A DNA stretch of 37,348 nt, taken from NCBI GenBank assembly GCA_017852615.1, contig JAFMKX010000001.1:149482-186829 (forward strand), written 5' to 3'. Positions 18,979 to 28,048 of the stretch are shown piece by piece. Made by a program: the position numbers and the translations under genes. The notes under the pieces are model-generated. The model was not told the DNA's origin and ran no database searches. It was given only the letters and a program-made list of their open reading frames with translations. Source of the stretch: Pontimonas sp. (GTDB taxonomy: Bacteria > Actinomycetota > Actinomycetes > Actinomycetales > Microbacteriaceae). The number at the start of each line of letters is the position of its first letter. Position 1 is the first letter of the stretch.

Positions 18979-19695
18979 GTGGTCAACGCTGACAAAGCCC
19001 GTCGCGCCCAATTGCGTCAGTTTCAGGCCCGTCAAACCCTGCATACACGGGTGGCAGGGCGACTTCGTCGTGACCAATTCCTCTGGACCGGCTCAGCCAT
19101 CATCGCGGTGCTCCTTGCATCCTTAGGCCTGTGGGCGTATTCCACTATTGGTCCTGGCGCTCCCCCCTCGGCCCCCGAGGCAAGCCTCAGCGAAAATCGT
19201 GAGTGGACCGGCGAGATCACCTTTGGGGATCAGACGCTGGACATCGCCTTAGATGGCCAGGCTGCCCCGCAGGCAGTGGCGACTGTGGTGAGTTTGATTG
19301 GGGAGGGCTTTTATGACGCCACTAGCTGTCATCGCCTCACCTCCGGAGATCTCAATGTGGTTCAGTGTGGTGACCCGCTGGGCTTTGGATTTGGCGGACC
19401 TGGCTACACCTTTGGTCCGGTGGAAAACGCCCCTTCCGATGATGTCTATCCGGCGGGCACCTTGGCGATGGCCCGAGCAGCCGATAATGGCGAAAGCATG
19501 GGCAGCCAGTTCTTCATTGTCTATGAAGACAGCACCATTCCTTCCGACTCTGCCGGTGGATACACCATTATTGGTCGCGTGACCTCCCCCTTGGATGGTT
19601 TTGTCGAAGAATTCGTCACCCCGGGAACCGTGGATGGCTCGCAAGATGGCCAACCGCTGACCGACATCGTTATCGATAGCATCACAATTCGGTAA
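18979..19695 (+). CDS. membrane-anchored cyclophilin-type peptidyl-prolyl isomerase
   Basis: This 238-residue protein starts with GTG five bases after AAGGAG. It has a basic cytoplasmic N terminus, one membrane segment (about 37-55), a short proline-rich linker and an extracytoplasmic cyclophilin domain (about 75-238). SCHRLTSGDLNVVQCGD contains the catalytic arginine equivalent of the CypA FHR motif, and GSQFFIVYEDS is the conserved second motif. It probably speeds proline isomerisation in exported proteins. A comparable gene lies upstream of rel in mycobacteria (Rv2582 region). A weak hairpin follows it before the DUF349 gene. Confidence 0.93.
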   Translation: MVNADKARRAQLRQFQARQTLHTRVAGRLRRDQFLWTGSAIIAVLLASLGLWAYSTIGPGAPPSAPEASLSENREWTGEITFGDQTLDIALDGQAAPQAVATVVSLIGEGFYDATSCHRLTSGDLNVVQCGDPLGFGFGGPGYTFGPVENAPSDDVYPAGTLAMARAADNGESMGSQFFIVYEDSTIPSDSAGGYTIIGRVTSPLDGFVEEFVTPGTVDGSQDGQPLTDIVIDSITIR

Positions 19696-19703
19696 TACTT
19701 CGC

Positions 19704-19728
19704 CTGGAGGGCTGGGGCGAGCCTCCAG
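19704..19728 (+). terminator. hairpin after the cyclophilin gene
   Basis: CTGGAGG(G)CT and AGCCTCCAG form a nine-pair stem with one bulged G around a short loop, nine bases after the cyclophilin stop. There is no T-rich tail, so termination is uncertain. The DUF349 gene starts 55 bases further on. Confidence 0.4.
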
Positions 19729-19782
19729 CCTGCACTAGGCTTTCGAGCGGTCCTAACGCCCGCATCAACCTAATGAGGAACT

Positions 19783-21000
19783 ATGGCTTCGAGCGCCGAA
19801 TCCTTTGGCCGCGTCAATGACGATGGAACGGTCGACGTCTTAGACGGCGACACCTGGCGTCTAGTAGGCAGCTTCCCCGATGGCACACCAGAAGAGGCCC
19901 TCGCGTATTTCCAACGCAAATTTGCTGACCTCGAAGCCAGTGTGAGCCTCGCCGAACAACGGTTCAAAGCAAAAGCCGCTGCCAAGGATATTGCGGCCCA
20001 GGTTGCCAAGTTGACCACCGAACTCGTCGAACCCTCCGCCGTGGGCAATATCGCGGGGCTTCGGGAAAGGCTCTCCGCACTCCAGGAGAAACTGCCCGAA
20101 CTCACCCAAGAACAAAACGCGCAATCTGAGGCAGAGGTTGCCGAAGCGATCACCCACCGAGAAAAAATTGTTGCGGACATGGAAGCCCTGGCCGCTACGG
20201 AGCTTAAGTCGATCCGGTGGAAGAGCACCACGACCGCGATGACAGAGCTCTTTGAGGCGTGGCAGAACCATCAACAAACCGGCCCTCGCATTCCCAAAAA
20301 GACTGCTGATGCCCTGTGGTCTCGGTTCCGCAGCGCTCGCAGTGGACTTGAGAAGTCCCGCCGGGCCTATTTCCAAGAACTTGATGGGAAATCTAAGGAA
20401 GCAAAGGCCGTTAAACGCGAGCTAATTGCCCAGGCCGAAGCGCTCGCAAGCCAAGGCAGTGCGGGAATCTCGACGTATCGTGGGCTTCTCGATAAATGGA
20501 AGGCAGCTCCCCGCGCTTCGCGCAGCGTCGAAGATGGCCTCTGGGCCAAGTTCAAAGCAGCTGGAGACGTCCTGTACGCCGCGAAGGCAGAAGCCGACAA
20601 GGTGGACGACGACGCCAACCAGGTCAACCTCGACGCAAAGCAGGCTCTAATTGCAGAGTTTGCCGACATCCTGAGCCTGGAAGACCGAGATGCAGCAAGT
20701 ACTCGACTGCGCGCATTTCACCAAAAGTTCCAAACTCTTGGCCCCGTGCCCAAAAAGGCGATTCGATCTATTGATGATCAAGTCAAGAAGTTTGACATGC
20801 ACGTAAAGAAGCTCGATGAAGCCTTCTGGGTGAAAAACGACCCAGAAAAGAAGGCCCGCAGTGAGTCGATGTCGGGCCAGCTCCACGATGCCATCGCCGC
20901 CCTAGAGGCTGAGATCGCCACGGCTACGGGTGACAAGAAGGCCCAACTGCAGTCTGAACTTGAGACCAAGAAAGCCTGGCTCGCGGTTATCGATTCTTAG
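19783..21000 (+). CDS. DUF349 domain-containing protein
   Basis: This 405-residue protein is mostly helical and very rich in Ala, Lys and Glu. It opens with a short beta-like region (GRVNDDGTVDVLDGDTWRLVG), followed by a coiled-coil-like stretch (about 45-135). At least three repeats then appear with the pattern of a helix ending in W/F, a turn, and a second basic helix (LFEAWQNHQQTGPRIPKKT, LLDKWKAAPRASRS, FHQKFQTLGPVPKKA), which is the DUF349 signature. The family is widespread in actinobacteria next to rel, but its role is not established to my knowledge. The ATG is preceded by AATGAGGAACT. No signal peptide or membrane segment is seen, so it is cytoplasmic. Confidence 0.9.
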   Translation: MASSAESFGRVNDDGTVDVLDGDTWRLVGSFPDGTPEEALAYFQRKFADLEASVSLAEQRFKAKAAAKDIAAQVAKLTTELVEPSAVGNIAGLRERLSALQEKLPELTQEQNAQSEAEVAEAITHREKIVADMEALAATELKSIRWKSTTTAMTELFEAWQNHQQTGPRIPKKTADALWSRFRSARSGLEKSRRAYFQELDGKSKEAKAVKRELIAQAEALASQGSAGISTYRGLLDKWKAAPRASRSVEDGLWAKFKAAGDVLYAAKAEADKVDDDANQVNLDAKQALIAEFADILSLEDRDAASTRLRAFHQKFQTLGPVPKKAIRSIDDQVKKFDMHVKKLDEAFWVKNDPEKKARSESMSGQLHDAIAALEAEIATATGDKKAQLQSELETKKAWLAVIDS

Positions 21001-21062
21001 AAGTTTTCCACACCTTCTGGTACCAAGCACCTAGGTGATTCTGGAGCGGCCATACTTCGGTG

Positions 21063-21587
21063 ATGCACTCGCTCGAGCAACACCATGGCGTCTCGGAAGG
21101 GTGGGGTATCCCCTTAGGCGGCCTGGTGTGGCCAAGGCCCTACTTTCCGACCCGAGCAGAACGTGCACTGGTGATCTCTCAGAGTCTGCCCGGCTGGGCT
21201 ATCGCTGGCGCCCACACCGCCGGATGGGTGTGGACTGGCATGGGATACCCCACTCCCTGGGCTGTACTTCGCCAGGAATATCCGGGTCTCTCCCCCCTGG
21301 AGCGCTCTAGCTGGCGAGCGCGACTGCACTCTCCTCGTCACCAGCGGGTGGAGCAGCTAGGACCCCTCCGTGTGCTCGACCCACAATCTTGTGCCACCGA
21401 CATACTGCTCCACACGACAAACATCGATGCCGGGGCCACCCAGCTGCTGTTCTTGCTCCCTAGCGATTCGTCGCCCATAGCGCTCCTGGAGGGAAGACGC
21501 GCCTCCGCGGCACAACACCAGCACGCCCAGAAAATCTGCCAGCGGTGGCGGTGGTTACGAAAAACCTATCCCGACATCACCCGATAG
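21063..21587 (+). CDS. hypothetical protein, convergent with rel
   Basis: I do not recognise this family with confidence. From the ATG (MHSLEQHHG) it is 174 residues; a GTG lies one codon earlier and a stop lies eight codons before that, so the start is well bounded even though no ribosome site is visible. Notable segments are RPYFPTRAERALVIS, GWAIAGAHTAGWVWTGMG (Trp-rich) and a basic C terminus (ICQRWRWLRKTYPD). There is no membrane segment. The AGAHTAGWVWTG segment loosely recalls the core of actinobacterial AbiEi-like or DUF559-neighbour proteins, but that is only a resemblance. It follows the DUF349 gene by 62 bases and its last 22 bases overlap the 3' end of rel on the other strand. Confidence 0.7.
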   Translation: MHSLEQHHGVSEGWGIPLGGLVWPRPYFPTRAERALVISQSLPGWAIAGAHTAGWVWTGMGYPTPWAVLRQEYPGLSPLERSSWRARLHSPRHQRVEQLGPLRVLDPQSCATDILLHTTNIDAGATQLLFLLPSDSSPIALLEGRRASAAQHQHAQKICQRWRWLRKTYPDITR

Positions 21588-23818
21588 ACGTCATACACGG
21601 CGTCGATTCGTCGCACCGCATTGAGCACTCTGTCCAAATGGGTCACATCCCCCATCTCGAAAACAAAGCGCGATATGGCCAGATGGCTTTCCGAGGTGTT
21701 GACCGTCGCCGAGAGGATATTGACGTGGTGTTCTGAGAGCACTCTGGTGACATCGGAGAGCAAACCCGAGCGATCAAGTGCCTCGATTTGGATATGAACC
21801 AGGAAGATACTCCCTTGAGAGTCGGCCCATTCGACTTCGATCATCCGCTCAGGGTTTTCCTTCAAGCTCACGATGTTGGTGCAGTCCCCTCGATGCACAC
21901 TCACGCCGGTGCCGCGGGTAATAAAGCCGATAATCGGATCGCCCGGCACGGGTGTGCAACAGCGCGCCAACTTGACCAAAATGTCGGGCGCCCCGCGAAC
22001 CAACACTCCCGATTCGCTGTAGCGAGGAGTCTGACGGCTTCGAGTGGAAGCAGAAAACATTTCTTCATCAGACTCTTGATCGGAGGCAACAATGCCGAGG
22101 ATCTTCTCAATCACGGACTGAGTGGAGACATGGCCTTCTCCGACCGCGGCGTAGAGGTCCTCCACATCCGAAAAGCGAAGCTGTGCTGCCACACTGGCCA
22201 CCGACTCAGGACTCATCAGTTTTTGCAGGGGTAGGTTCTGCTTGCGCATCGCCTTAGCGATGGCGTCCTTACCCTGGTCAATAGCTTCTTCGCGGCGCTC
22301 CTTGGTAAACCACTGACGTATCTTGCTTCGGGCTCTTTGGCTGGTCACGAAGGCTAACCAGTCTTGGCTCGGGCCCGCATCAGGGTTCTTGGAGGTGAAA
22401 ATCTCTACTGAATCACCGCTGTGGAGCTCGGAATCCAGGGGAACCAAGCGAGCGTTCACCTTTGCTCCCATGGTGCGGTGGCCAACCTCGGTATGCACGG
22501 CATACGCGAAGTCCACCGGAGTAGCCCCCTTGGGTAGCCCAATGACTTTGCCCTGGGGTGTAAAGACGTATAGCTCTTTAGCGCCAATTTCGTAGCGCAG
22601 CGTTTCCAGGAATTCTTGGGGGTCCGTGGTCTCTTCTTGCCAGTCAGAAAGGTGGGCTAACCAGGCCATGTCGGTTTCCTGGGCGTGCTTCTCCTTGCCC
22701 TTGCCGGCAAGAGCCATTCGCTCCTTGTATTTCCAGTGAGCAGCAACACCAAATTCAGCACGCTGGTGCATATCGGTGGTCCGAATTTGAATCTCCACCG
22801 GGCGCCCGCCAGGGCCATAGACCGTGGTGTGCAGGGATTGATACAAATTGAATTTAGGGGTGGCGATGTAGTCCTTGAATCGACCGGGCATCGGCGACCA
22901 CCGGGCGTGAACGGCACCCAAGGCTCCATAACAGTCCTTAATGGAACCGACCAAAATTCGAATGCCAGTGAGATCGTAGATCTCGTCAAAATCGCGGGAG
23001 CGATTAATCATCTTTTGATAAATCGAGTAAAACTGCTTGGGCCGACCGCCCACGTCGCCCTTGATTCTCGCCTGGCGAAGGTCGTCCTTAATGGTTCCAA
23101 TCACGTCTTCCACGAAAGCTTCGCGCTCAGGAGAACGGTTGCGCACCAGAGACTCGATCTCCACATAAATTTTGGGGTTCAGGACCGCGAACGACAGGTC
23201 CTCTAACTCCCACTTGAGGCTCTGGATACCCAGGCGATGCGCCAGTGGTGTGTATATATCGAGAGTCTCTTGGGCTTTCTTTGCCGCAGATTCGGGTGAA
23301 ACAAAACCCCAGGTGCGGGCGTTGTGAAGACGGTCTGCCAGCTTGATAACCAGCACGCGGATGTCTTTGGACATTGCCACGATCATTTTGCGCACTGTCT
23401 CGGCTTGAGCGTTCTCGCCGTACTTGAGTTTGTCCAGTTTGGTTACGCCATCGACCAACATGGCAATTTCGTCGCCAAAATCAAGACGCAAGTGATCAAG
23501 AGAATAATCAGTGTCTTCGACGGTGTCGTGCAAGAGCGCCGCAGCGATGGTGATGGGGCCAATTCCTAACTCAGCCAGGATCTGTGCCACAGCAAGCGGG
23601 TGCGTGATGTAGGGCTCTCCGCTCATCCGGGTTTGACCCTGGTGAGCTTTCTCCGCAACACGATAGGCCCGCTCCAGCAGCCCCACATCGGCTTTGGGGT
23701 GTTGCTTGCGGACAGTTCGCTGAAGTGTCTCTAGCCCGTCTTTGCTGGGCGCTTTCGAGAACAGCCGGGGGAAGAGCGAGCGCAGGCTCGAGGAGGAACT
23801 GCTGGCAACCTCAGTCAT
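21566..23818 (-). CDS. rel: bifunctional (p)ppGpp synthetase/hydrolase Rel
   Basis: Rel makes and destroys (p)ppGpp in the stringent response. The 750-residue protein has the full long-RSH layout: hydrolase domain with HDTVED (97-102) and ADRLHNART (161-169), synthetase domain with RFKDYIATPK (313-322), TGS domain (about 415-475), a Cys-rich zinc-finger segment LARCCTPVPG (620-621) with HRGDC, and a C-terminal ACT domain (about 675-750). RFKD is the RxKD type found in bifunctional enzymes, so both activities should be present. The ATG follows GGAGGTGAGGC, and TACACT 22-27 bases upstream could be a -10 box, giving rel its own promoter. No apt gene separates it from secF as in mycobacteria. Confidence 0.98.
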   Translation of the reverse strand: MTEVASSSSSSLRSLFPRLFSKAPSKDGLETLQRTVRKQHPKADVGLLERAYRVAEKAHQGQTRMSGEPYITHPLAVAQILAELGIGPITIAAALLHDTVEDTDYSLDHLRLDFGDEIAMLVDGVTKLDKLKYGENAQAETVRKMIVAMSKDIRVLVIKLADRLHNARTWGFVSPESAAKKAQETLDIYTPLAHRLGIQSLKWELEDLSFAVLNPKIYVEIESLVRNRSPEREAFVEDVIGTIKDDLRQARIKGDVGGRPKQFYSIYQKMINRSRDFDEIYDLTGIRILVGSIKDCYGALGAVHARWSPMPGRFKDYIATPKFNLYQSLHTTVYGPGGRPVEIQIRTTDMHQRAEFGVAAHWKYKERMALAGKGKEKHAQETDMAWLAHLSDWQEETTDPQEFLETLRYEIGAKELYVFTPQGKVIGLPKGATPVDFAYAVHTEVGHRTMGAKVNARLVPLDSELHSGDSVEIFTSKNPDAGPSQDWLAFVTSQRARSKIRQWFTKERREEAIDQGKDAIAKAMRKQNLPLQKLMSPESVASVAAQLRFSDVEDLYAAVGEGHVSTQSVIEKILGIVASDQESDEEMFSASTRSRQTPRYSESGVLVRGAPDILVKLARCCTPVPGDPIIGFITRGTGVSVHRGDCTNIVSLKENPERMIEVEWADSQGSIFLVHIQIEALDRSGLLSDVTRVLSEHHVNILSATVNTSESHLAISRFVFEMGDVTHLDRVLNAVRRIDAVYDVYRVMSG

Positions 23819-23874
23819 GCCTCACCTCCGCTCTCACTCCAGTGTAGAAGCTCCCGCGGTGAATGCGATGTGGG

Positions 23875-24870
23875 CTAGCGAACGGCGCCAGAGGTGGGTT
23901 TCGCCTTCGTGACCCTGCGACCTTGCTTCTTGTGCTCCGCTTCATTTTCGCGCAAGTGAACATAGAGCGGCGCGGCAATAAAAATGCTCGAATAGGTTCC
24001 CGCAATCATGCCGATAAACAGGGCAAGAGCAATATCGCGCAGTGTGCCCGCTCCCAACAGGAGGGACCCAATAAAGAGAATCGACCCCACGGGAAGGACC
24101 GCTACGACCGAGGTGTTGATCGAGCGCACCAGAGTTTGGTTAACCGCGAGGTTCACCGATTCGGCAAACGTGCGTCGACTCTCTTCCCCATCGTGGGAGG
24201 TGTTTTCGCGAACCTTGTCGAACACCACCACGGTGTCATACAGGGAATAACCGAGGATGGTCAACAGGCCAATCACCGCAGCTGGCGTGATTTCATACCC
24301 CAAAACCCCATAAATACCGGCCGTGATGAGCAAATCGTGAGCCAACGCCGTGAGCGCAGCAATCGACATTTTCCAGGTGCGGAAGTAGACCGCCATCACC
24401 ATGGACACCAAAATCAAAAACACAAAGAGGCCGATCAGGGCCTGGCGAGTGATGTCTTGTCCCCAGGTAGCTCCGATAAACGATGCTGTGACCTCGGTGA
24501 TCTCCACGTTGTACGCGTCGGCTAGTTCACCACGCAACTGGGTCGTCTGGGCATCCGTGAGCTGCTCAGTCTGGACCCGAATGGAGTCACCACCAACGAT
24601 GGACACTCGCGGGTGAGAATCCACGCCCACGATCTCTCCTACGGTGTCCAGTGCTATTTGCTCGGAGATATCTGAGGGAGCAGAAACACGAAACTCAGAA
24701 CCGCCGCGGAATTCAATGCCGAAGGTGAAACCGCCACGAAGGATTGTCAAGACAATAGCTAAAACGACAATCGCGGCGCCAATGGAATACCAGCGAACCC
24801 GGTTTCCGACAAAATCAAAGGACCGCTCCCCCGTGTAGAGGGCATTTCCAAAAGTGGTCAAGCGTGACAT
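23875..24870 (-). CDS. secF: protein translocase subunit SecF
   Basis: SecF works with SecD to use the proton gradient to complete preprotein export through SecYEG. The 331-residue protein has six predicted membrane segments, the first at about 29-49 (YSIGAAIVVLAIVLTILRGG), followed by the extracytoplasmic FGIEFRGGSEFRV domain. The SecF signature YSLYDTVVVFDKVREN lies in the middle, and RSINTSVVAVLPVGSILF follows. The C-terminal tail is basic (KKQGRRVTKAK). Its ATG follows the secD stop with no spacing (TAGATG), so the two are co-translated. Confidence 0.98.
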   Translation of the reverse strand: MSRLTTFGNALYTGERSFDFVGNRVRWYSIGAAIVVLAIVLTILRGGFTFGIEFRGGSEFRVSAPSDISEQIALDTVGEIVGVDSHPRVSIVGGDSIRVQTEQLTDAQTTQLRGELADAYNVEITEVTASFIGATWGQDITRQALIGLFVFLILVSMVMAVYFRTWKMSIAALTALAHDLLITAGIYGVLGYEITPAAVIGLLTILGYSLYDTVVVFDKVRENTSHDGEESRRTFAESVNLAVNQTLVRSINTSVVAVLPVGSILFIGSLLLGAGTLRDIALALFIGMIAGTYSSIFIAAPLYVHLRENEAEHKKQGRRVTKAKPTSGAVR

Positions 24871-26553
24871 CTACTTCTTCCCCTCTTCGAGCGCTGCTTC
24901 TTCCGCTGCTTTGCGCTCAGCAATGGTCTGACGGCGCTTCATTTCCTTGGCGCTCTTTTTGCGCGCGGTGGTATCGACATCCACGGGGTCTCTAAAGCGA
25001 GCCCGTCCTCGGTACACCGCACCAAGGGCCTTGGGATCGAGCCCACTAATGGGATGACCCGAGCTAAAGAACGACGTCCGACCCAACACCTGCATCAGCG
25101 GTTGAGTGAACAAGGCGACAATAATCAAGTCAACCACCGTGGTGATACCGAGCGTGAAGGCAAAACCTCGCACGTTACCCACAGCCAGAATGAACAAAAC
25201 GGCAGCAGCGAGGAAGCCCACCGCGTCGGAGGCAAGAATCGTTCTAAATGCCCGCTTCCACGCAGCCGAAATAGCGGAATCCAACACTCGCCCATCTCGC
25301 AACTCGTCACGGATTCGCTCGAAGAACACGATGAACGAGTCCGCGGTGATACCAATAGCGACGATCAAACCCGCCACACCTGCCAGAGACAGACGATAAC
25401 CCTGGGAGTTGGACAAATACGTAATGACGAAATAGCTGAGCACGAAGGCAGTCGAGAGTGAGAATACGGTCACAAGGCCCAGCATTCGGTACTGGACTAG
25501 CGAATACAGGACCACCAAGATAAGCCCGATAGCACCGGCTAGCAGGCCGCTTTGAAGCTGCGATAGACCCAGTGTCGCGGTGATGGTCTCCGCGCTTTGA
25601 ACCTCAAAGCCAATCGGTAGGGCTCCAAACTTGAGCTGGTCAGCCAAGACAGTCGCGGACTCTTGGGTAAAGGAGCCACTGATTTGAGGGCTTCCATCGG
25701 TAATCGCGGCTAACGTCCTGGGCGCACTAATAACTTTTCCATCCAGCACGATCGCGAACTGGTTGCGCACACCCTCGAGCCCCACGAGGCGCTCGGTCAC
25801 TCGGCGGAAGCCTTCCGTTCCGACCTCGTCGAAATCAAGGAACACACCCCACTCAGTGGTGACGCTTCCTTGGGGTCCTGGAATCAAGCCGGCCAGGGCA
25901 TCATCGATGGTTTCTCCGCCCACCTCGACGGGGCCAAGAATGTATTTACTCAACCCACCTTCGGAACAGGTCACGAGCGGTTGGGTGGGATCAGCCACGT
26001 TGGCACCCAAGGAATCCAACTGCTCACAGTTCAACTGGTTATAGACGGCGTCCACGGCGGGGGTAATCCAGGCCAAGTCACTGGCGTTCTCTGGAGTAAC
26101 GAGGGGCTCGCCCTCGTCGATGATGACATCCTCGGGGTTGACTTCCTCAGCCACCTCAGCGAAACCGGTCACCAGCACTGGGCGAAACTCCAACTTGGCT
26201 GAGGAGCGAATTCTCTCCAGGGTGGCCGCATCAGGCGTCCCAGGAATCGAGACAACAATGTTGGACCCACCCTGAGTGGAGACCTCTGCTTCAGCCACAC
26301 CACCAGCGTCCACACGCTGACGAATGATGGAGACAGCCTGGTTGAGCTGTTCTTCTGTGACGTCTTGTCCTTCAGCGACCAAAGGGGCCAGGATGATCTG
26401 GGTTCCCCCCTGGAGGTCGAGGGCAAGCTTAGGAACCCACGACCCTTCGTTTTGCCACACTGCGAAAGCGTTGCCTCCAATGAGTAGGCCAAAGATCACG
26501 CCTAACCAGACAAAACGCCGCACAGCGGACGTCACAACAGAACTTGATGCCAC
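24871..26553 (-). CDS. secD: protein translocase subunit SecD
   Basis: SecD pairs with SecF. The 560-residue protein has an N-terminal membrane segment (about 12-30), the LALDLQGGTQIIL motif, a large extracytoplasmic region that includes an actinobacterial insertion (LNCEQLDSLGANVAD with two cysteines bracketing it), and five C-terminal membrane segments with GIGITADSFIVFFERIRDE, the D4-type functional motif. The C-terminal tail is long and charged. It follows yajC by 29 bases and abuts secF. Confidence 0.98.
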   Translation of the reverse strand: MASSSVVTSAVRRFVWLGVIFGLLIGGNAFAVWQNEGSWVPKLALDLQGGTQIILAPLVAEGQDVTEEQLNQAVSIIRQRVDAGGVAEAEVSTQGGSNIVVSIPGTPDAATLERIRSSAKLEFRPVLVTGFAEVAEEVNPEDVIIDEGEPLVTPENASDLAWITPAVDAVYNQLNCEQLDSLGANVADPTQPLVTCSEGGLSKYILGPVEVGGETIDDALAGLIPGPQGSVTTEWGVFLDFDEVGTEGFRRVTERLVGLEGVRNQFAIVLDGKVISAPRTLAAITDGSPQISGSFTQESATVLADQLKFGALPIGFEVQSAETITATLGLSQLQSGLLAGAIGLILVVLYSLVQYRMLGLVTVFSLSTAFVLSYFVITYLSNSQGYRLSLAGVAGLIVAIGITADSFIVFFERIRDELRDGRVLDSAISAAWKRAFRTILASDAVGFLAAAVLFILAVGNVRGFAFTLGITTVVDLIIVALFTQPLMQVLGRTSFFSSGHPISGLDPKALGAVYRGRARFRDPVDVDTTARKKSAKEMKRRQTIAERKAAEEAALEEGKK

Positions 26554-26582
26554 AGTGTCTAGCCTTCTTATCTCGGGAGGTT

Positions 26583-26969
26583 CTAGGCCTGCTTGGCCTT
26601 GGTCCCCGCTGATTTAGCGGGTGCTTTAGTCACAGTCTTGGCCTCAGGCTTCTTGGCAGCAGGCTTTGAAGCCGCAGAAGTTCCTGCGGTAAGAACCTTG
26701 GCCTCGGGTGAATCAGCCTCGATGATCTTGGTCAACGTTTGACGGTGCACCTTCAGCGACCCCGTGCCGACATTCAGAGTGGCGATATTGGTGTCGTCAT
26801 CGAGCGCGACAACCGTTGCATACAGGCCAAAGGAGGTCATTACGTGAGCTCCTGGCTTGAGCTTTTCTTGGAGCTCCTGCTGGGTCGCACGCTGCTTGCG
26901 TGAGTTTCGGATCATGAAAAAAATCAGAAGTCCGAGGACTGCGATCATAAAGAGGGAAATGGGATCCAT
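26583..26969 (-). CDS. yajC: preprotein translocase accessory subunit YajC
   Basis: YajC is a small single-pass component of the SecDF-YajC complex. I choose the ATG giving MDPISLFMIAVLGLLIFFMI (128 residues); the track start four codons earlier is a TTG with a ribosome site one base away. The membrane segment covers about residues 4-20, followed by NSRKQRATQQELQEKLKPGAHVMTSFG, the conserved core. The C-terminal 45 residues are a low-complexity Ala/Lys/Pro tail (KPAAKKPEAKTVTKAPAK), common in actinobacterial YajC. Its position between ruvB and secD is the classic arrangement. Confidence 0.95.
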   Translation of the reverse strand: MDPISLFMIAVLGLLIFFMIRNSRKQRATQQELQEKLKPGAHVMTSFGLYATVVALDDDTNIATLNVGTGSLKVHRQTLTKIIEADSPEAKVLTAGTSAASKPAAKKPEAKTVTKAPAKSAGTKAKQA

Positions 26970-27022
26970 GTGGTTCCACAAGCCTTTCGTCGGGCGTTCG
27001 GCGTGATTAAGCTACCTGGTAA

Positions 27023-28048
27023 CTATAGGTCATTGAGCCCAGGCGCTTGGTGACCTAAGTGGGCATAAGCCCCGGGAGTGGCAACGCGACCGCGGGGAGT
27101 GCGCTGAATAAAGCCCTGCCGGACCAGGAATGGCTCCACCACCGACTCGATGGTCTCGGTCTCCTCCCCCACCGACACGGAGAGGGTACCCAGCCCCACG
27201 GGTCCACCCTGGAACTTAACAATCAGAGCGTCCAAAACCGCTCGGTCAAGACGATCCAAGCCCAGCTCATCCACGTCATAGAGCTCGAGAGCCAGGTGCA
27301 CTGCTTCCATAGTGGGTTCAGATTTGTGGACCAAAACATAGTCGCGAACCCGGCGCAGCAAGCGGTTAGCGATACGGGGTGTCCCGCGGGATCGCCCCGC
27401 GATTTCAGCGAGTGCTTCGCTGGGCCAGGTGAGCCCCAGCATGGCCGAGGAGCGTCTGACCACTTCGGTGAGCTCTTCGGCCGAATAGAACTCTAGGTGG
27501 GCGGTGAAGCCGAAACGGTCTCGCAAGGGGCCCGGTAACAGGCCAGAGCGAGTGGTCGCTCCGACGAGGGTGAAGGGCGCCAAGTCCAGCGGTAGCGTGG
27601 TTGCTCCAGCACCTTTGCCCACCATGATGTCGATGCGGAAATCTTCCATGGCGAGGTAGAGCATTTCCTCTGCCGGACGGGCCATGCGGTGGATTTCATC
27701 AATAAAGAGGACCTCACCGGGGACTAAGGATGACAACACCGCCGCGAGGTCACCCGCGTGATTAATAGCCGGTCCACTGGTGATCCGCAGAGCCTGCCCC
27801 GTTTCCTCTGCCACAATCATCGCCAGCGTCGTTTTACCCAGACCGGGAGGGCCACTGAGCAAAATGTGATCAGGACTTCTGCCTTGTTGGGTGGCCGCGT
27901 CGAGGAGCAAAATCAACTGATCGCGCACCTTTGTCTGACCGACAAATTCATCGAGACGCCGCGGGCGCAGGGCACCTTCGAAAGAAATCTCTCCCTCCGA
28001 TTCGACCTGCTCTTTGCTCGTAGGCCCTGATGTCTCGGGAATACTCAT
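27023..28048 (-). CDS. ruvB: Holliday junction branch migration helicase RuvB
   Basis: RuvB is the hexameric AAA+ motor that drives branch migration with RuvA. The 341-residue protein has [15 protein letters not shown], Walker [11 protein letters not shown], Walker [10 protein letters not shown], the sensor region [12 protein letters not shown], and a C-terminal winged-helix DNA-binding domain ending in [16 protein letters not shown]. The length is standard. Its ATG overlaps the ruvA TGA by four bases. Confidence 0.99.
   Translation of the reverse strand: MSIPETSGPTSKEQVESEGEISFEGALRPRRLDEFVGQTKVRDQLILLLDAATQQGRSPDHILLSGPPGLGKTTLAMIVAEETGQALRITSGPAINHAGDLAAVLSSLVPGEVLFIDEIHRMARPAEEMLYLAMEDFRIDIMVGKGAGATTLPLDLAPFTLVGATTRSGLLPGPLRDRFGFTAHLEFYSAEELTEVVRRSSAMLGLTWPSEALAEIAGRSRGTPRIANRLLRRVRDYVLVHKSEPTMEAVHLALELYDVDELGLDRLDRAVLDALIVKFQGGPVGLGTLSVSVGEETETIESVVEPFLVRQGFIQRTPRGRVATPGAYAHLGHQAPGLNDL

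Noticed and set aside
21028-21037. CACCTAGGTG palindrome after the DUF349 gene
   Set aside because: A ten-base palindrome with no loop cannot form a useful hairpin, and one copy gives no support for an operator.
23863-24525. 220-codon plus-strand ORF opposite secF
   Set aside because: It is a shadow of secF, with His/Arg-rich composition and no family match.
26604-26730. Lys/Ala/Pro-rich tail of yajC as possible frameshift or foreign sequence
   Set aside because: Low-complexity basic tails are common in actinobacterial YajC and the frame is continuous.
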